Below are positions 8,270 through 16,016 of a stretch of DNA of 64,000 nt, in pieces (the stretch's first letter is position 1; each line of letters starts with the position of its first letter). The notes beneath the pieces were generated by a model, which saw nothing but the letters and a program-made list of their open reading frames with translations, ran no database searches and was not told the DNA's origin. Made by a program: the position numbers and the translations under genes. This DNA is from an uncultured Caulobacter sp. (GTDB lineage: Bacteria > Pseudomonadota > Alphaproteobacteria > Caulobacterales > Caulobacteraceae). Where the stretch lies: assembly GCF_947036865.1 (NCBI RefSeq), contig NZ_CAMQSF010000012.1, positions 1 through 64,000 of the forward strand. Direction: 5' to 3'.

Positions 8270-8911
8270 TTAACGGCTGAATGTCAGGTGGATCGTGCCG
8301 CTCTCGGCGACCTCCGAGCGCGCGGCATAGCCGGCTTCCAACCCGCGCAGGTCGTCCCACAGACGGACACCGCGACCGAGAAGGATCGGGGCGATGGCGA
8401 CATGCAGGCGGTCCACGAGCCCCGCCTTGAGATAGTCGCGAACCACGGTCGGACCACCGCCAATTCGCACATCCTTGCCGTTCGCCACCGCGGTGGCCTG
8501 GGCAAGCGCGTCGATCGGGGCGGCGCTGATGAAGGAAAAGCGGGTTCCGCCAGCCATGGTCAGCGGCGGCCGCGATTGATGCGTCAGCACAAAGACGGGG
8601 CAGCGGAACGGCGGCTCGTCGCCCCACCAACCCCGCCAGTTCGGATCATTGGGATAGTCATGCAGGCCGAACATGCCCGCCCCCATGATCTCCGCGCCAA
8701 CGCCCTCGAAATAGTCGCGCGCATAGCGATCGTCGACGCCGGTCGTCCCCTCGCCGCTCGTATCGCCGAGCACCCGTTCACGAAAGGTCCGCGTGCCAAC
8801 GTACGCGGCCACCAACCGCGACCAGTCCGAGCCAAACGGATTGTCCGGGGTTCGATCGGTCGTCGTCGCGAACCCATCCAGCGAGATAAGAAGATCAACG
8901 CGCACCGCCAT
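8270..8911 (-). CDS. Dihydrofolate reductase-family protein (RibD C-terminal fold)
   Basis: Predicted NADPH-dependent reductase of 213 residues of the DHFR/RibD-C superfamily; substrate unknown. The start 'MAVRVDLLISLDGFATTTD' is the usual first strand and loop of the fold. 'VGAEIMGAGMFGL' and 'KDVRIGGGPTVVRDYLKAGLVDRLHVAIAPILLGRGVRLWDDL' give the glycine-rich dinucleotide-binding region and the typical C-terminus. It is divergent from the arsR-like gene across a 107-bp region carrying two operator-like repeats, so it is probably under that repressor. Confidence 0.85.
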   Translation of the reverse strand: MAVRVDLLISLDGFATTTDRTPDNPFGSDWSRLVAAYVGTRTFRERVLGDTSGEGTTGVDDRYARDYFEGVGAEIMGAGMFGLHDYPNDPNWRGWWGDEPPFRCPVFVLTHQSRPPLTMAGGTRFSFISAAPIDALAQATAVANGKDVRIGGGPTVVRDYLKAGLVDRLHVAIAPILLGRGVRLWDDLRGLEAGYAARSEVAESGTIHLTFSR

Positions 8912-8927
8912 GGCTGCTCTCCAAAAG

Positions 8928-8979
8928 GTAAGGCAATCACCTTTGTATAGAGCGTCATTAGTAAGGCAAGTGCCTTTGT
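8928..8979. promoter_or_regulatory. Twin operator-like repeats between the DHFR-like and ArsR-family genes
   Basis: GTAAGGCAATCACCTTTGT (8928-8946) and GTAAGGCAAGTGCCTTTGT (8961-8979) are direct repeats 33 bp apart, about three helical turns. The second contains a perfect dyad AAGGCA-AG-TGCCTT. Their place between the divergent starts suggests binding sites for the adjacent ArsR-type repressor; the binding is inferred. Confidence 0.6.
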
Positions 8980-9018
8980 GTGTTGACGGGCCGGCTTTCG
9001 GCCCGCCAGAATGGCGCC

Positions 9019-9357
9019 ATGCCCTCGCACGCGAGTCCGCTCGACCTAGCCTTCCATGCCCTCAGCGACCCCACCCGCCGGGCGGTCGTGTCTCGCCTCG
9101 CCCAGGGCGAGGCCGCCGTCAGCGCTTTGGCCAAACCCTTCGACATGGCGCTGCCGTCGTTCGCGCAGCATCTCAAAGTCCTTGAAGAGTCCGGACTGAT
9201 CACGAGCGAGAAGCGGGGCCGTAGCCGCTGGTGCCGTCTTGAGCGTACGCGCTTCGAAGAGGTGGCCGATTGGATGGAGATGGAACGCCGGGGGTGGACG
9301 GATCGGCTGGATCGTCTCGAAACCTATCTCGCAAAGTCACAGGAGCGGAACGCGTGA
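9019..9357 (+). CDS. ArsR-family winged-HTH regulator (SRPBCC-linked subtype)
   Basis: Small repressor, 112 residues from the ATG at 9019 (MPSHASPLDLAFHALSDPTRRAVVSRLAQG). The track's 9-codon-longer start at 8980 would run into the operator repeats. The wHTH is 'AVSALAKPFDMALPSFAQHLKVLEESGLITSEKRGRSRWCRLE'. No cysteine metal-binding site is present in the recognition helix, which fits the non-metal subtype that pairs with AHSA1/SRPBCC genes. It overlaps the next gene by 4 bases (GTGA), so the two are co-translated. Confidence 0.85.
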   Translation: MPSHASPLDLAFHALSDPTRRAVVSRLAQGEAAVSALAKPFDMALPSFAQHLKVLEESGLITSEKRGRSRWCRLERTRFEEVADWMEMERRGWTDRLDRLETYLAKSQERNA

Positions 9358-9833
9358 CCGACGATGTTCGCGATGCGCGGCTGGAACGCGAACTTGTCGT
9401 GGTGAAGGTCTTCGATTTTCCGCGCGACAGAGTGTTCGCGGCCTGGCTGGACCCTCTGGCCCTCGCTGAATGGTATGGACCGGAGGGATTCGCGATCGAG
9501 ACGATCGAGGCGGACATTCGTCCGGGCGGCGCCTGGCGGTTCGACATGGTCGGCCGCTTTGAAGGCGAGGACCGACGCTTCGCCAGCCTGATGCGCTTTA
9601 GGGAGATCATCCCGGAAGAGCGGATCGTGGTGGACTATGGATCGCCGGAGCAGGACGACCCGCATCGCTTCCTGATGACGGTCACCTTCGACGCGCAGGC
9701 TGACGGCAAGACCGTCTTGACCTTGCGGCAACTTCACCCCAGCCGAGAGCGCCGTCAGCAGGTGATGGCGTTCGGAGCCGTCGAATACGGTTTGCAGACC
9801 CTAAACAGTCTGGCCGCTTGGCTAGGCCGCTGA
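9354..9833 (+). CDS. SRPBCC (AHSA1-like) domain protein
   Basis: Single-domain START/AHSA1-fold protein that probably binds a hydrophobic ligand; function unknown. I place the start at GTG 9354, overlapping the arsR stop in GTGA, which gives 159 residues. The track's ATG at 9270 lies within arsR in another frame. Landmarks are 'VVKVFDFPRDRVFAAWLDPLALAEWYGPEGF', 'IRPGGAWRFDM' and 'FREIIPEERIVV', then the C-terminal helix 'GAVEYGLQTLNSLAAWL'. ArsR-SRPBCC pairs are a widespread two-gene unit. Confidence 0.85.
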   Translation: MTDDVRDARLERELVVVKVFDFPRDRVFAAWLDPLALAEWYGPEGFAIETIEADIRPGGAWRFDMVGRFEGEDRRFASLMRFREIIPEERIVVDYGSPEQDDPHRFLMTVTFDAQADGKTVLTLRQLHPSRERRQQVMAFGAVEYGLQTLNSLAAWLGR

Positions 9834-9856
9834 ATGGATTGGTCGCGAGGAGGCGC

Positions 9857-9883
9857 GGCTCGGAAACCCTACCGCTCCGAGCC
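9857..9883. terminator. Hairpin between convergent SRPBCC and tetR genes
   Basis: GGCTCGGA / TCCGAGCC, an 8-bp perfect stem with an 11-base loop in the 72-bp convergent gap. There is no T-run on either side, so termination is only suggested by position. Confidence 0.4.
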
Positions 9884-9905
9884 CTCGACAGCGATCATCC
9901 CAAGG

Positions 9906-10547
9906 TCATCGACCGCCAAGAAGGTTGTCCAGAACCCGCAGCACCATCTCGGTATAGAGTTCGACCACGCGATCTCCTTCTGGCGCAGGAACGGAAACCG
10001 CAAGCCTGACGGCGGCCTCGCCGAGCTCCCAGATCGCAAAGCCGTCGATGGCGAGCCGGTTTGGGTCCAGGTCAGGGCGGACACGCAGAGCGGCCTCCGC
10101 CAGTAGCCCCCCCATGGCCCGGTTCTCGGCGACCTGTAGATCGGCGAGCGCGCGATCGGCCTGCATTCCGGCCCAGATGTCGCGAACAACCGGCTCGGCG
10201 CGGGCGAGCGCGTAGTAGGTCTCGAAGAGGTCCTTGAAGGCGCGCCTGAGGCTCTCCAACGTCCGCACGTCCGCGAACGCTTCGGCGATGCAGCGTCGGC
10301 TCTCCAGGTTGAAAGCCTCGGCGAGCGCGTAGATGACGGCGCTCTTCTCGGGAAAGTATTGATAGAGAGAGCCCATCGACACAGCCGCCGCCTGCGCGAG
10401 TTCGTTCATCCGCAGCCTGTCGCTGCCTCGCTCCGAGATGAGCTCCCTCGCGGCGTCCAGAATCTTGGCCCGGCGCTCGCGGCTCCGCTGCTGAACGGGG
10501 CTGCGCGCGCTCCCGCCACTCCCAAACACCGTATCGTTTCCATCCAT
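9906..10547 (-). CDS. TetR/AcrR-family regulator
   Basis: Homodimeric repressor, 213 residues. The N-terminal HTH is clear: 'RRAKILDAARELISERGSDRLRMNELAQAAAVSMGSLYQYFPEKSAVIYALA' (about 25-75). The C-terminal ligand domain is unspecific. A GTGATA/TATCAC dyad lies about 30 bp upstream of the start, in the gap to the + strand remnant and cytochrome gene. The same dyad, in a longer perfect form, sits in front of the NmrA-like gene at 14.6 kb, suggesting a small regulon. Confidence 0.9.
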   Translation of the reverse strand: MDGNDTVFGSGGSARSPVQQRSRERRAKILDAARELISERGSDRLRMNELAQAAAVSMGSLYQYFPEKSAVIYALAEAFNLESRRCIAEAFADVRTLESLRRAFKDLFETYYALARAEPVVRDIWAGMQADRALADLQVAENRAMGGLLAEAALRVRPDLDPNRLAIDGFAIWELGEAAVRLAVSVPAPEGDRVVELYTEMVLRVLDNLLGGR

Positions 10548-10575
10548 GGCCGCTTGACACCCAAAATGTAAGAAA

Positions 10576-10608
10576 CTATCACCTTTTGCTAACGTGATAG
10601 CCTATCAC
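10576..10608. promoter_or_regulatory. TetR operator candidate
   Basis: CTATCAC-N11-GTGATAG is a perfect 7-bp dyad at 10576-10600, followed by a further half-site CTATCACA at 10601-10608. It lies in the divergent region upstream of tetR. Core TATCAC..GTGATA is shared with 14551-14592. Confidence 0.6.
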
Positions 10609-10627
10609 ATTTAGCGGGTTCACCAAG

Positions 10628-10726
10628 ATGACTGATCCCACCCCGCGCCGGGCCCTCGTAACCCCCGCGTTTGCAAGCCCGCGATGTCGCGCCGACCGGC
10701 ACTTGCGGTGGGCCATCCGATGTTAG
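10628..10726 (+). pseudogene. Possible 5' remnant of an SDR gene
   Basis: A 32-codon frame, MTDPTPRRALVTPAFA.., begins like the first strand of a short-chain dehydrogenase (normally ..RALVTGASRGIG..) but diverges after 'ALVT' and ends at a TAG inside the cytochrome c gene. TetR genes are often divergent from an SDR target, so this could be the stub of the original target, with the remainder lost. The evidence is short and could be chance. Confidence 0.25.
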
Positions 10727-11091
10727 CCGTACTCGCGACCACATCGGTCCTGGTCGCGATCGCCCAGGGCCCGCTGGCTTACACAGGCGATCCCGAGAAC
10801 GGCCGTCGCCTTTTCGAACGACGCTGCACCTCGTGCCATAGCTTGGAGACCGACGCCTTTGGCCCTCGGCTTGGCGGCGTTTACGGCCGCCCCGCTGGCG
10901 GGGTGCCGACCTTCTCCTACAGCCAGGCGCTTCGGAGCCTAAAATTCCGATGGACCGAGGCTGAACTCGACGTCTGGCTCGCCGGCCCGCGCCGCATGGC
11001 GCCAGGCGCCGCCATGCCGATATCCATAGGCGACGCGCGGCAGCGCGCCGACCTGATCGCGTTCCTCAAGCGGCAGGCGAGCGGACGATGA
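10684..11091 (+). CDS. Class I c-type cytochrome, exported
   Basis: Periplasmic mono-haem electron carrier, 135 residues. The N-terminal hydrophobic stretch 'MLAVLATTSVLVAIAQGPLAYTG' is a signal or anchor. The haem attachment site is 'CTSCH' (about residue 50-54) in 'GRRLFERRCTSCHSLETDAFGPRLGGVYGR', and the probable Met ligand is in 'MAPGAAMPISI'. Overall pattern is that of cytochrome c2-like proteins. The C-terminus 'ADLIAFLKRQ' is the usual closing helix. Redox partner unknown. The upstream region has signs of rearrangement (see the remnant at 10628). Confidence 0.88.
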   Translation: MSRRPALAVGHPMLAVLATTSVLVAIAQGPLAYTGDPENGRRLFERRCTSCHSLETDAFGPRLGGVYGRPAGGVPTFSYSQALRSLKFRWTEAELDVWLAGPRRMAPGAAMPISIGDARQRADLIAFLKRQASGR

Positions 11092-11104
11092 CGGCGAAGA
11101 GATC

Positions 11105-11206
11105 ATGGGCGTGATGGGTTACAGTCTCGAAAGCGCGGAGCAGGCGACGAACAAGACGCGCGAACGTCTCGCCGCCTGGCTCGCCGAACCCGCGATCAGC
11201 GCGTAA
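11105..11206 (+). pseudogene. Possible 3' remnant of a hydrolase gene
   Basis: A 33-residue frame (MGVMGYSLESAEQATNKTRERLAAWLAEP..) sits just after the cytochrome gene and overlaps the GNAT stop. The amphipathic 'A-x-x-A-x-x-R-x-x-x-W-L' end resembles the final helix of dienelactone-hydrolase-like proteins. The match is weak; it may be noise. Confidence 0.2.
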
Positions 11207-11693
11207 TCGGAACTGTATAGCGAACGACATCGTCCGCGGTCGCAACACGATCGTAGAGCCTGCGCGCCGTCACATTGTCCCGCTGAGTGTGCCAGTAGAC
11301 CGCACGCCATCCGTTTTCGCGGGCCCGGGCGATCAGTTCGTCCAACAGCGCCTTTCCAGCCCCGGCGCCGCGCCGATCGGAAGCGACAAAGAGGTCCTCG
11401 AGATGGCAGGTCGGGCGGACGCTCCAACTACTGCCCTGCAAGGCGCAGTTCGCGAAGCCAACGACAATGCCCTCCACCTCCGTCACCAAGCCGAACATCG
11501 GATCATCGCGACTAAGAAGTCGCTTCCAGGTGCTGTCCGTCGCCTCGTCCGGCGGCTCCGCGCCGTAGAAGAGGAGATAATCGGCCCAGAGCCTTCGCCA
11601 TGCGGCCTCGTCGCTGGCGCGAACCGCGCGCACAAGGGGCGCGGGCTCGGAGCCCGCGGTCGCGGGCGTTCCCGGGAGACGCTTAGCGCTCAT
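11196..11693 (-). CDS. GNAT-family N-acetyltransferase
   Basis: Acetyl-CoA-dependent acetyltransferase, 165 residues from ATG 11693. That start overlaps the upstream stop in ATGA, so I prefer it over the track's 11786. The acetyl-CoA site is 'EDLFVASDRRGAGAGKALLDELIARARENGWRAVYWHTQRDNVTARRLYDRV' (motif A with the RxxGxG/A variant, about 93-145). Acceptor unknown. It is the last gene of a three-gene leftward run. Confidence 0.88.
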   Translation of the reverse strand: MSAKRLPGTPATAGSEPAPLVRAVRASDEAAWRRLWADYLLFYGAEPPDEATDSTWKRLLSRDDPMFGLVTEVEGIVVGFANCALQGSSWSVRPTCHLEDLFVASDRRGAGAGKALLDELIARARENGWRAVYWHTQRDNVTARRLYDRVATADDVVRYTVPITR

Positions 11694-12292
11694 GTGTCCG
11701 ACGGCAGTTCGCGAACGCGCGTATAGCGCATGATCCAGTTCGTCTCCCACGACTTCCCCTCGTCGGCCGAGAACGCCTGCTCCCATTGCGCCAGGCCAGG
11801 GCGAATGTTCGTGAAAACGCCGCGAACCTTGATCGGGCGACCCTGAAAGACATCGTCGGAAAGAAACGTGCCGATCCCAGCGGCAAATCGGCCGATGCCG
11901 GGCTTATCAATGCTCGATGGCGCACTGGCGCTCAGATACCAATCGGCCCACGTCCCATCGCCGGCATTGAAGGCTCTTATTCCGACGCCACGGCCAACCT
12001 GCCCGGCGTGGCGCGATACGCTATCATTGTAGTTCGCCAGCCCGTTCATGAGCGGGCGGCACGTCGTTTCCCCGGAGAAGGTCTCCCAGTCCCGGCTGCC
12101 GACCATGCGGGCCTTCAGCTTGCGATGCTCGACGGTCCAAACGCCGAAGAAGAAATCGAAGTCCCGGACGCCGGGCGGAGCGGAGCCGGGCGGACTTTCG
12201 CCCAATGACCCGGCGTCCGCCCTTCCGGAGGCGGTTCCAAGCGCCAGGGCGGCGGCGGTCGCGTGCAGCAGGTCGCGGCGGTCCAACATCAT
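11690..12292 (-). CDS. Tat-exported protein, single copy of the domain in the upstream gene
   Basis: 200 residues from ATG 12292 (MMLDRRDLLHATAAALALGTASGRADA). The 'DRRDLL' plus hydrophobic stretch is a twin-arginine signal. The mature part, 'DFDFFFGVWTVEHRKLKARMVGSRDWETFSGETTCRPLMNGLANYNDSV', aligns by eye with both halves of the neighbouring 12295-13398 protein: W-x-V-x-x-R-(K/R)-L-x-x-R-x-x-G-x-x-D-W-x-x-F, then a C-terminal W-x-Q-x-F-S-x-D-x-G-K-S-W-E. Function unknown. The track start at 12421 lies inside the upstream gene. Confidence 0.75.
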   Translation of the reverse strand: MMLDRRDLLHATAAALALGTASGRADAGSLGESPPGSAPPGVRDFDFFFGVWTVEHRKLKARMVGSRDWETFSGETTCRPLMNGLANYNDSVSRHAGQVGRGVGIRAFNAGDGTWADWYLSASAPSSIDKPGIGRFAAGIGTFLSDDVFQGRPIKVRGVFTNIRPGLAQWEQAFSADEGKSWETNWIMRYTRVRELPSDT

Positions 12293-12294
12293 GG

Positions 12295-13398
12295 TCAAGC
12301 CTCGCTCCCGGTGGCGTGGTCCCTTTGGAATTCGCTCACCCAGTTCACCTCCCAAGTGGCGCCGCCGTCCGCGGACGCGGACTGCTCCCATCGCGCTGTG
12401 TTCGGCCCGATGCCGGACCACTGGACGCGCGTGAGCACGGTCTTGCCGTCGATCATTTCAGCCGAGTGGAAGGTCCCGACGCCGCCTTCGAACCGGCCGG
12501 TGAGCGGCGGTGCGATGTCGCGCGGTGATCGGCCGTCGAGGAACCAGCTCGACCAGAGCGCACGCGCGGGGTCGTAGGCGCGCAAGCCGACGCTCCTCGC
12601 GGTCCCGGCCGGAAAGTTCATCACGTTGTCGCTGAAGTTCCCCGCGCCGGCCATCAAGGGCCGGTTCACCAATGTGCCGTCGAAGGTCTGCCAATCTTGG
12701 CCGCCGACGAGCCGCTTCGCCAGGCGGCGGTGCCGGACTCGCCAGCGCCCCACCAGAAATTCCCAATCGGCCGGGGCGACGCCGGCGGCCTCTCCCGGCA
12801 GCCGAGGCACTGGGGCTGGCGTGGTTGACGTGCGCGAGAAGAAGTTCTCGAAGTTCATCTCCCAAGACTTGCCGCCGTCGGGTGAGAAGCTCTGCTGCCA
12901 GTGCGGTCTGGGTCCGTGGATGCCCTGCCAATGGAAGCGGACGTCGATGGGATGGCCCCGGAGCGTGTCGGCGCCGAGAAAAACACCTTCGTCTCCCCGA
13001 AAGCGCCCGCGCACCGGAGGATCTATCGCGGTCGGCGCGCGACCATCCAACCACCAGATCGCCCAGGTGCCGGTGGCCGGGTCCCAGGCGCGGATCCCCG
13101 CTGCTCTGTACACCCCGTCCTTCATCACGAAGGCGTTGTCGTCGATCGTACCCAGCCCACCCATCGTCAGCCATAAGGCGCTTTTGCCTGGAAATTCCAG
13201 CCAATCGCTATTCCCCGTGAGACGCTCGCGCAGCTTCCGGTTCTCGACGTTCCAGGCGCCGACAAGCCAAGCCCAGTCGTCGTTTGGCCGCGCGGCCGAG
13301 GCGGCGCGCGCGACATCGGGGAGCGCCAACGCCGCCGTAAGCATGCCCCCTTGCTTCAGGAGCCCTCGCCGCGTCGTATCGAAATCCACTTTGCCCAT
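12295..13398 (-). CDS. Tat-exported protein with two tandem copies of an unknown domain
   Basis: 367 residues from ATG 13398 (MGKVDFDTTRRGLLKQGGMLTAALALPDVARAASA), with Tat motif 'TRRGLLKQ'. Two repeats of about 165 residues follow. Repeat 1 begins 'DWAWLVGAWNVENRKLRERLTGNSDWLEFPG' and ends 'WQQSFSPDGGKSWEMNFENFFSR'. Repeat 2 begins 'DWEFLVGRWRVRHRRLAKRLVGGQDWQTFDG' and ends 'WEQSASADGGATWEVNWVSEFQR'. The next gene encodes a third copy. I do not recognise the function; the shape suggests a lipocalin-like or DUF1579-type beta fold. It is divergent from the LysR gene with a 100-bp gap. Confidence 0.78.
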   Translation of the reverse strand: MGKVDFDTTRRGLLKQGGMLTAALALPDVARAASAARPNDDWAWLVGAWNVENRKLRERLTGNSDWLEFPGKSALWLTMGGLGTIDDNAFVMKDGVYRAAGIRAWDPATGTWAIWWLDGRAPTAIDPPVRGRFRGDEGVFLGADTLRGHPIDVRFHWQGIHGPRPHWQQSFSPDGGKSWEMNFENFFSRTSTTPAPVPRLPGEAAGVAPADWEFLVGRWRVRHRRLAKRLVGGQDWQTFDGTLVNRPLMAGAGNFSDNVMNFPAGTARSVGLRAYDPARALWSSWFLDGRSPRDIAPPLTGRFEGGVGTFHSAEMIDGKTVLTRVQWSGIGPNTARWEQSASADGGATWEVNWVSEFQRDHATGSEA

Positions 13399-13498
13399 GC
13401 CATCACTGCCGCTGCTCGCGCACAAACCTCGGGAATGATGCCGAAAGCGGCGCGGGCTTGAACAGTCGACAGAATTGGTCGAAGGCTAAGGCAGACTT

Positions 13499-14434
13499 AT
13501 GCTGAACCCGCCCGCACTCCCTTCCCTGATCGCGATCCAAGCGTTTGAAGCGGCCGCGCGCGAGGGCAGTTTCGCGGCGGCGGCGCGCGAACTCGGCACC
13601 AGCGCGGCTTCGGTCAGCTATCACATCAAGCGGTTGGAACGGCAGGTCGGTTTCCCGTTGTTCCGCAGGCTCTCGCAGCGCGTGGAACTGACCGAAGCCG
13701 GCCGGATCATCGCCAATGAAGCAAGCGCTGCGTTCATGGCTCTGCGGGGAAGCTTCGCCCGCGCCTCGGCGGTCGAGCAAGGCAGCCTGCGCGTCAGCGC
13801 GCTGCCGACCTTTGCAGCAACCTGGCTCGTTCCGCGCCTTGGCGCGTTCCGCGCGCTTCAACCCGATATCAGGATTAGCGTGGACGTCTCACCCGAAGTA
13901 CGGGACCTGACCATCGGCGATTGCGACGTTGCGATACGGAATGGACATGGCGATTGGCCTGGCTTGCGAGCCGCGCCTCTATTCCCGGCGCTCTTCACGC
14001 CGCTTTGCGCCCCAGCTCTACTGGAGGCGGCGCGCGCGCTCCCTGGCCCCTTATCCGGCAAACTCCGGCTGCTCGGGCGGCGCGACTGGTGGCTGCTCTG
14101 GCTGAGAGCGAGCGGCTCTCCCTGGCGACCTGCGCCAGATGACTTCACCACCGATCTGTCGACCGAGCACCTGGACGCCTCCGCCGCGATGGCGGGTCAG
14201 GGAATTACGATAGGTTCGCCGATCCTTCTCAGCGACGACATCGAGTCTGGTCGCCTGGTCATGCCCCACCCTCTTGTGGCCGGTGACGGGCGATCGTTCT
14301 TCGCGGTCTATCCCGAAGCCCGGAAGGACTGCGCCAAGATCGCCGCCTTCGTCTCCTGGATTTCGGAGGCGGCGCAGGACGCCAAGCGCGCGGCGCGAAC
14401 GCGCGTCACCAACGCCGGGATGTTCACAAGCTAA
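13499..14434 (+). CDS. LysR-family regulator (GcvA-like)
   Basis: 311 residues with N-terminal HTH 'LPSLIAIQAFEAAAREGSFAAAARELGTSAASVSYHIKRLERQVGFPLFRR' (about 7-58), followed by a type 2 periplasmic-binding-like effector domain with 'VSALPTFAATWLVPRLGAF' and 'GDCDVAIRNGHGDWPGL', the GcvA-subgroup pattern. It is divergent from the Tat-exported gene pair and may control it; that is inference. Confidence 0.9.
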   Translation: MLNPPALPSLIAIQAFEAAAREGSFAAAARELGTSAASVSYHIKRLERQVGFPLFRRLSQRVELTEAGRIIANEASAAFMALRGSFARASAVEQGSLRVSALPTFAATWLVPRLGAFRALQPDIRISVDVSPEVRDLTIGDCDVAIRNGHGDWPGLRAAPLFPALFTPLCAPALLEAARALPGPLSGKLRLLGRRDWWLLWLRASGSPWRPAPDDFTTDLSTEHLDASAAMAGQGITIGSPILLSDDIESGRLVMPHPLVAGDGRSFFAVYPEARKDCAKIAAFVSWISEAAQDAKRAARTRVTNAGMFTS

Positions 14435-14550
14435 GCCTCGGCTTCGGTCGATCCCGTCCGCCGTCCGGGGCTCATTCGGCGCCACACCCTCCGGGATGTC
14501 CTGTTCCACGGACGGCGGAAGACCGGCCAGCCGCCTGTTGACGCGCCAGA

Positions 14551-14592
14551 CATGAGAAGTTATCACCTTTAGAAATGTGATAACTTCTCATG
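14551..14592. promoter_or_regulatory. Long perfect operator dyad in front of the NmrA-like operon
   Basis: CATGAGAAGTTATCAC-N10-GTGATAACTTCTCATG has 16-bp perfect arms. A -35-like TTGACG lies at 14538-14543, and with a 17-base spacer the -10 (TATCAC, 14561-14566) would fall inside the left arm, so a bound protein would block transcription. The Shine-Dalgarno AGGAGG (14595-14600) follows directly. Confidence 0.7.
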
Positions 14593-14605
14593 TTAGGAGG
14601 CGGAA

Positions 14606-15436
14606 GTGGGCGAAGCTGTTGGCTGCGCATTGGTGACCGGCGCGACCGGTAAGTCCGGAAGGCGCGTCGTGGAGCGGCTGGCGAAGCGTGGCTTCAGCGT
14701 GCGGCCAGGGTCTCGAGCGGGCGATCCGGCCTTCGATTGGGAGCGTCCAGAGACCTGGTCCCCGGCCCTGCGAGGGATGGAAGTCGCCTATGTCGCGTTC
14801 CAGCCGGATGTGGCGATGCCAGGCGCGCCTCAGCGGATCGGCGAATTCGCGGCGCTCGCGACGCAACTCGGGGTTCGCCGGCTTGTTCTTCTGTCTGGTC
14901 GCGGCGAACCGGAAGCCGAGGCCTGCGAAGACGCCCTACGTGTCGCGGCCCGGGAATGGACGATCCTGCGTTGCTCGTGGTTCGCGCAGAATTTCAGTGA
15001 AGGATTTCTGGCGGGGGCCATCGCGGCGGGCGAAGTGCGGCTGCCCGTCGGCGCCGTTCCGGAGCCGTTCGTGGACCTCGATGACGTCGCGGACGTGGCC
15101 GTCGAGGCGCTTGTCACCGACGCGCACGTGGGGCGGTGTTATGAACTGACCGGTCCCCGGCTTCTTACCTTCTCGGAAGCGGTAAGCGACATCGCCCAGG
15201 TGCTTGGACGGCCCCTTCGATTCACCGCCATTTCCGTGGAAGCGTTCCGGGCCGAGCTTGGGGCCATCCCCCTCGACGACGAGGTCGTGAACCTCCTCAC
15301 CTACCTCTTCACCAGCGTCCTCGATGGGCGCAACGCCGCCGTCCACGACGACATCGCGGCGGTTCTCGGAAGGCCAGCGCGTGATTTTCGCGCGTTCGCC
15401 ACGGCGGCCTTCGGTTCGCGGGAGGGCGCGCGATGA
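14606..15436 (+). CDS. NAD(P)-binding NmrA/SDR-a5-like protein
   Basis: 276 residues from GTG 14606, preceded by AGGAGG at 5-base spacing. The Rossmann motif 'ALVTGATGKSGRRVVERLAKRGFSVRPGSR' covers about 8-37. The later blocks 'LVLLSGRGEPEAE', 'WTILRCSWFAQNFSE' and 'EPFVDLDDVADVAVEAL' are typical of NmrA-like quinone reductase/ergot-type proteins. Substrate unknown. It overlaps the DUF1772 gene in ATGA, so they form an operon under the 14551 operator, with a TetR-type repressor likely. Confidence 0.85.
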   Translation: MGEAVGCALVTGATGKSGRRVVERLAKRGFSVRPGSRAGDPAFDWERPETWSPALRGMEVAYVAFQPDVAMPGAPQRIGEFAALATQLGVRRLVLLSGRGEPEAEACEDALRVAAREWTILRCSWFAQNFSEGFLAGAIAAGEVRLPVGAVPEPFVDLDDVADVAVEALVTDAHVGRCYELTGPRLLTFSEAVSDIAQVLGRPLRFTAISVEAFRAELGAIPLDDEVVNLLTYLFTSVLDGRNAAVHDDIAAVLGRPARDFRAFATAAFGSREGAR

Positions 15437-15921
15437 GTTCGGCCATCGTCAGAGGTCTGCTCTGGACGGCCGCCGCATCGTCAGGCCTCCTCGGAGGCGT
15501 CTACTTCGCCTTCTCCAGCTTCGTGATGGCGTCATTGGCGAGGGCGCCGGGCACAGCGGGTGTAGAAGCCATGCAATCCATGAACGTCGTCATTCTGCGG
15601 ACGCCGTTCATGACGGTTTTCTTCGCCTCAACGGCTCTGGCGGCACTTCTCCTCGTCCTGGCGATCTTAGGCCAAGGCGGGTCGCGGATATGGGCGGTGT
15701 CCGCGTGCCTGCTCTACCTGATCGGCATGTTCGGTGTCACCGCTTTCGGGAACGTCCCCATGAACGACACGCTCACCGGCATGTCGCCATCGGTCGCGGT
15801 GTCTGGCGGCTACTGGCGAACCTTCCTCTCGGACTGGACGCTCCTCAACCACCTTCGCATGGTGGCGTCTCTCGCGGCTTCAGGTCTCTTCGCGATCGCC
15901 GCTCATACGCTGCGGCGCTGA
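15433..15921 (+). CDS. DUF1772 membrane protein (anthrone oxygenase-like)
   Basis: 162 residues with four hydrophobic helices (about 10-30, 55-78, 83-100, 137-157). 'GVYFAFSSFVMASLARAP' and 'FGNVPMNDTL' are the DUF1772 landmarks. The family includes fungal anthrone oxygenases, but bacterial members are uncharacterised. It is co-translated with the NmrA-like gene (ATGA overlap at 15433). Confidence 0.85.
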   Translation: MSSAIVRGLLWTAAASSGLLGGVYFAFSSFVMASLARAPGTAGVEAMQSMNVVILRTPFMTVFFASTALAALLLVLAILGQGGSRIWAVSACLLYLIGMFGVTAFGNVPMNDTLTGMSPSVAVSGGYWRTFLSDWTLLNHLRMVASLAASGLFAIAAHTLRR

Positions 15922-16016
15922 CGATGTGGTGACCCGTGTTGGCTTTCGATTAGCACGCGCCAACGCGGACGTCGCGAGATGCCGAGCTGAGTTCGCCGCT
16001 CATAGGCCAGGCTTGG

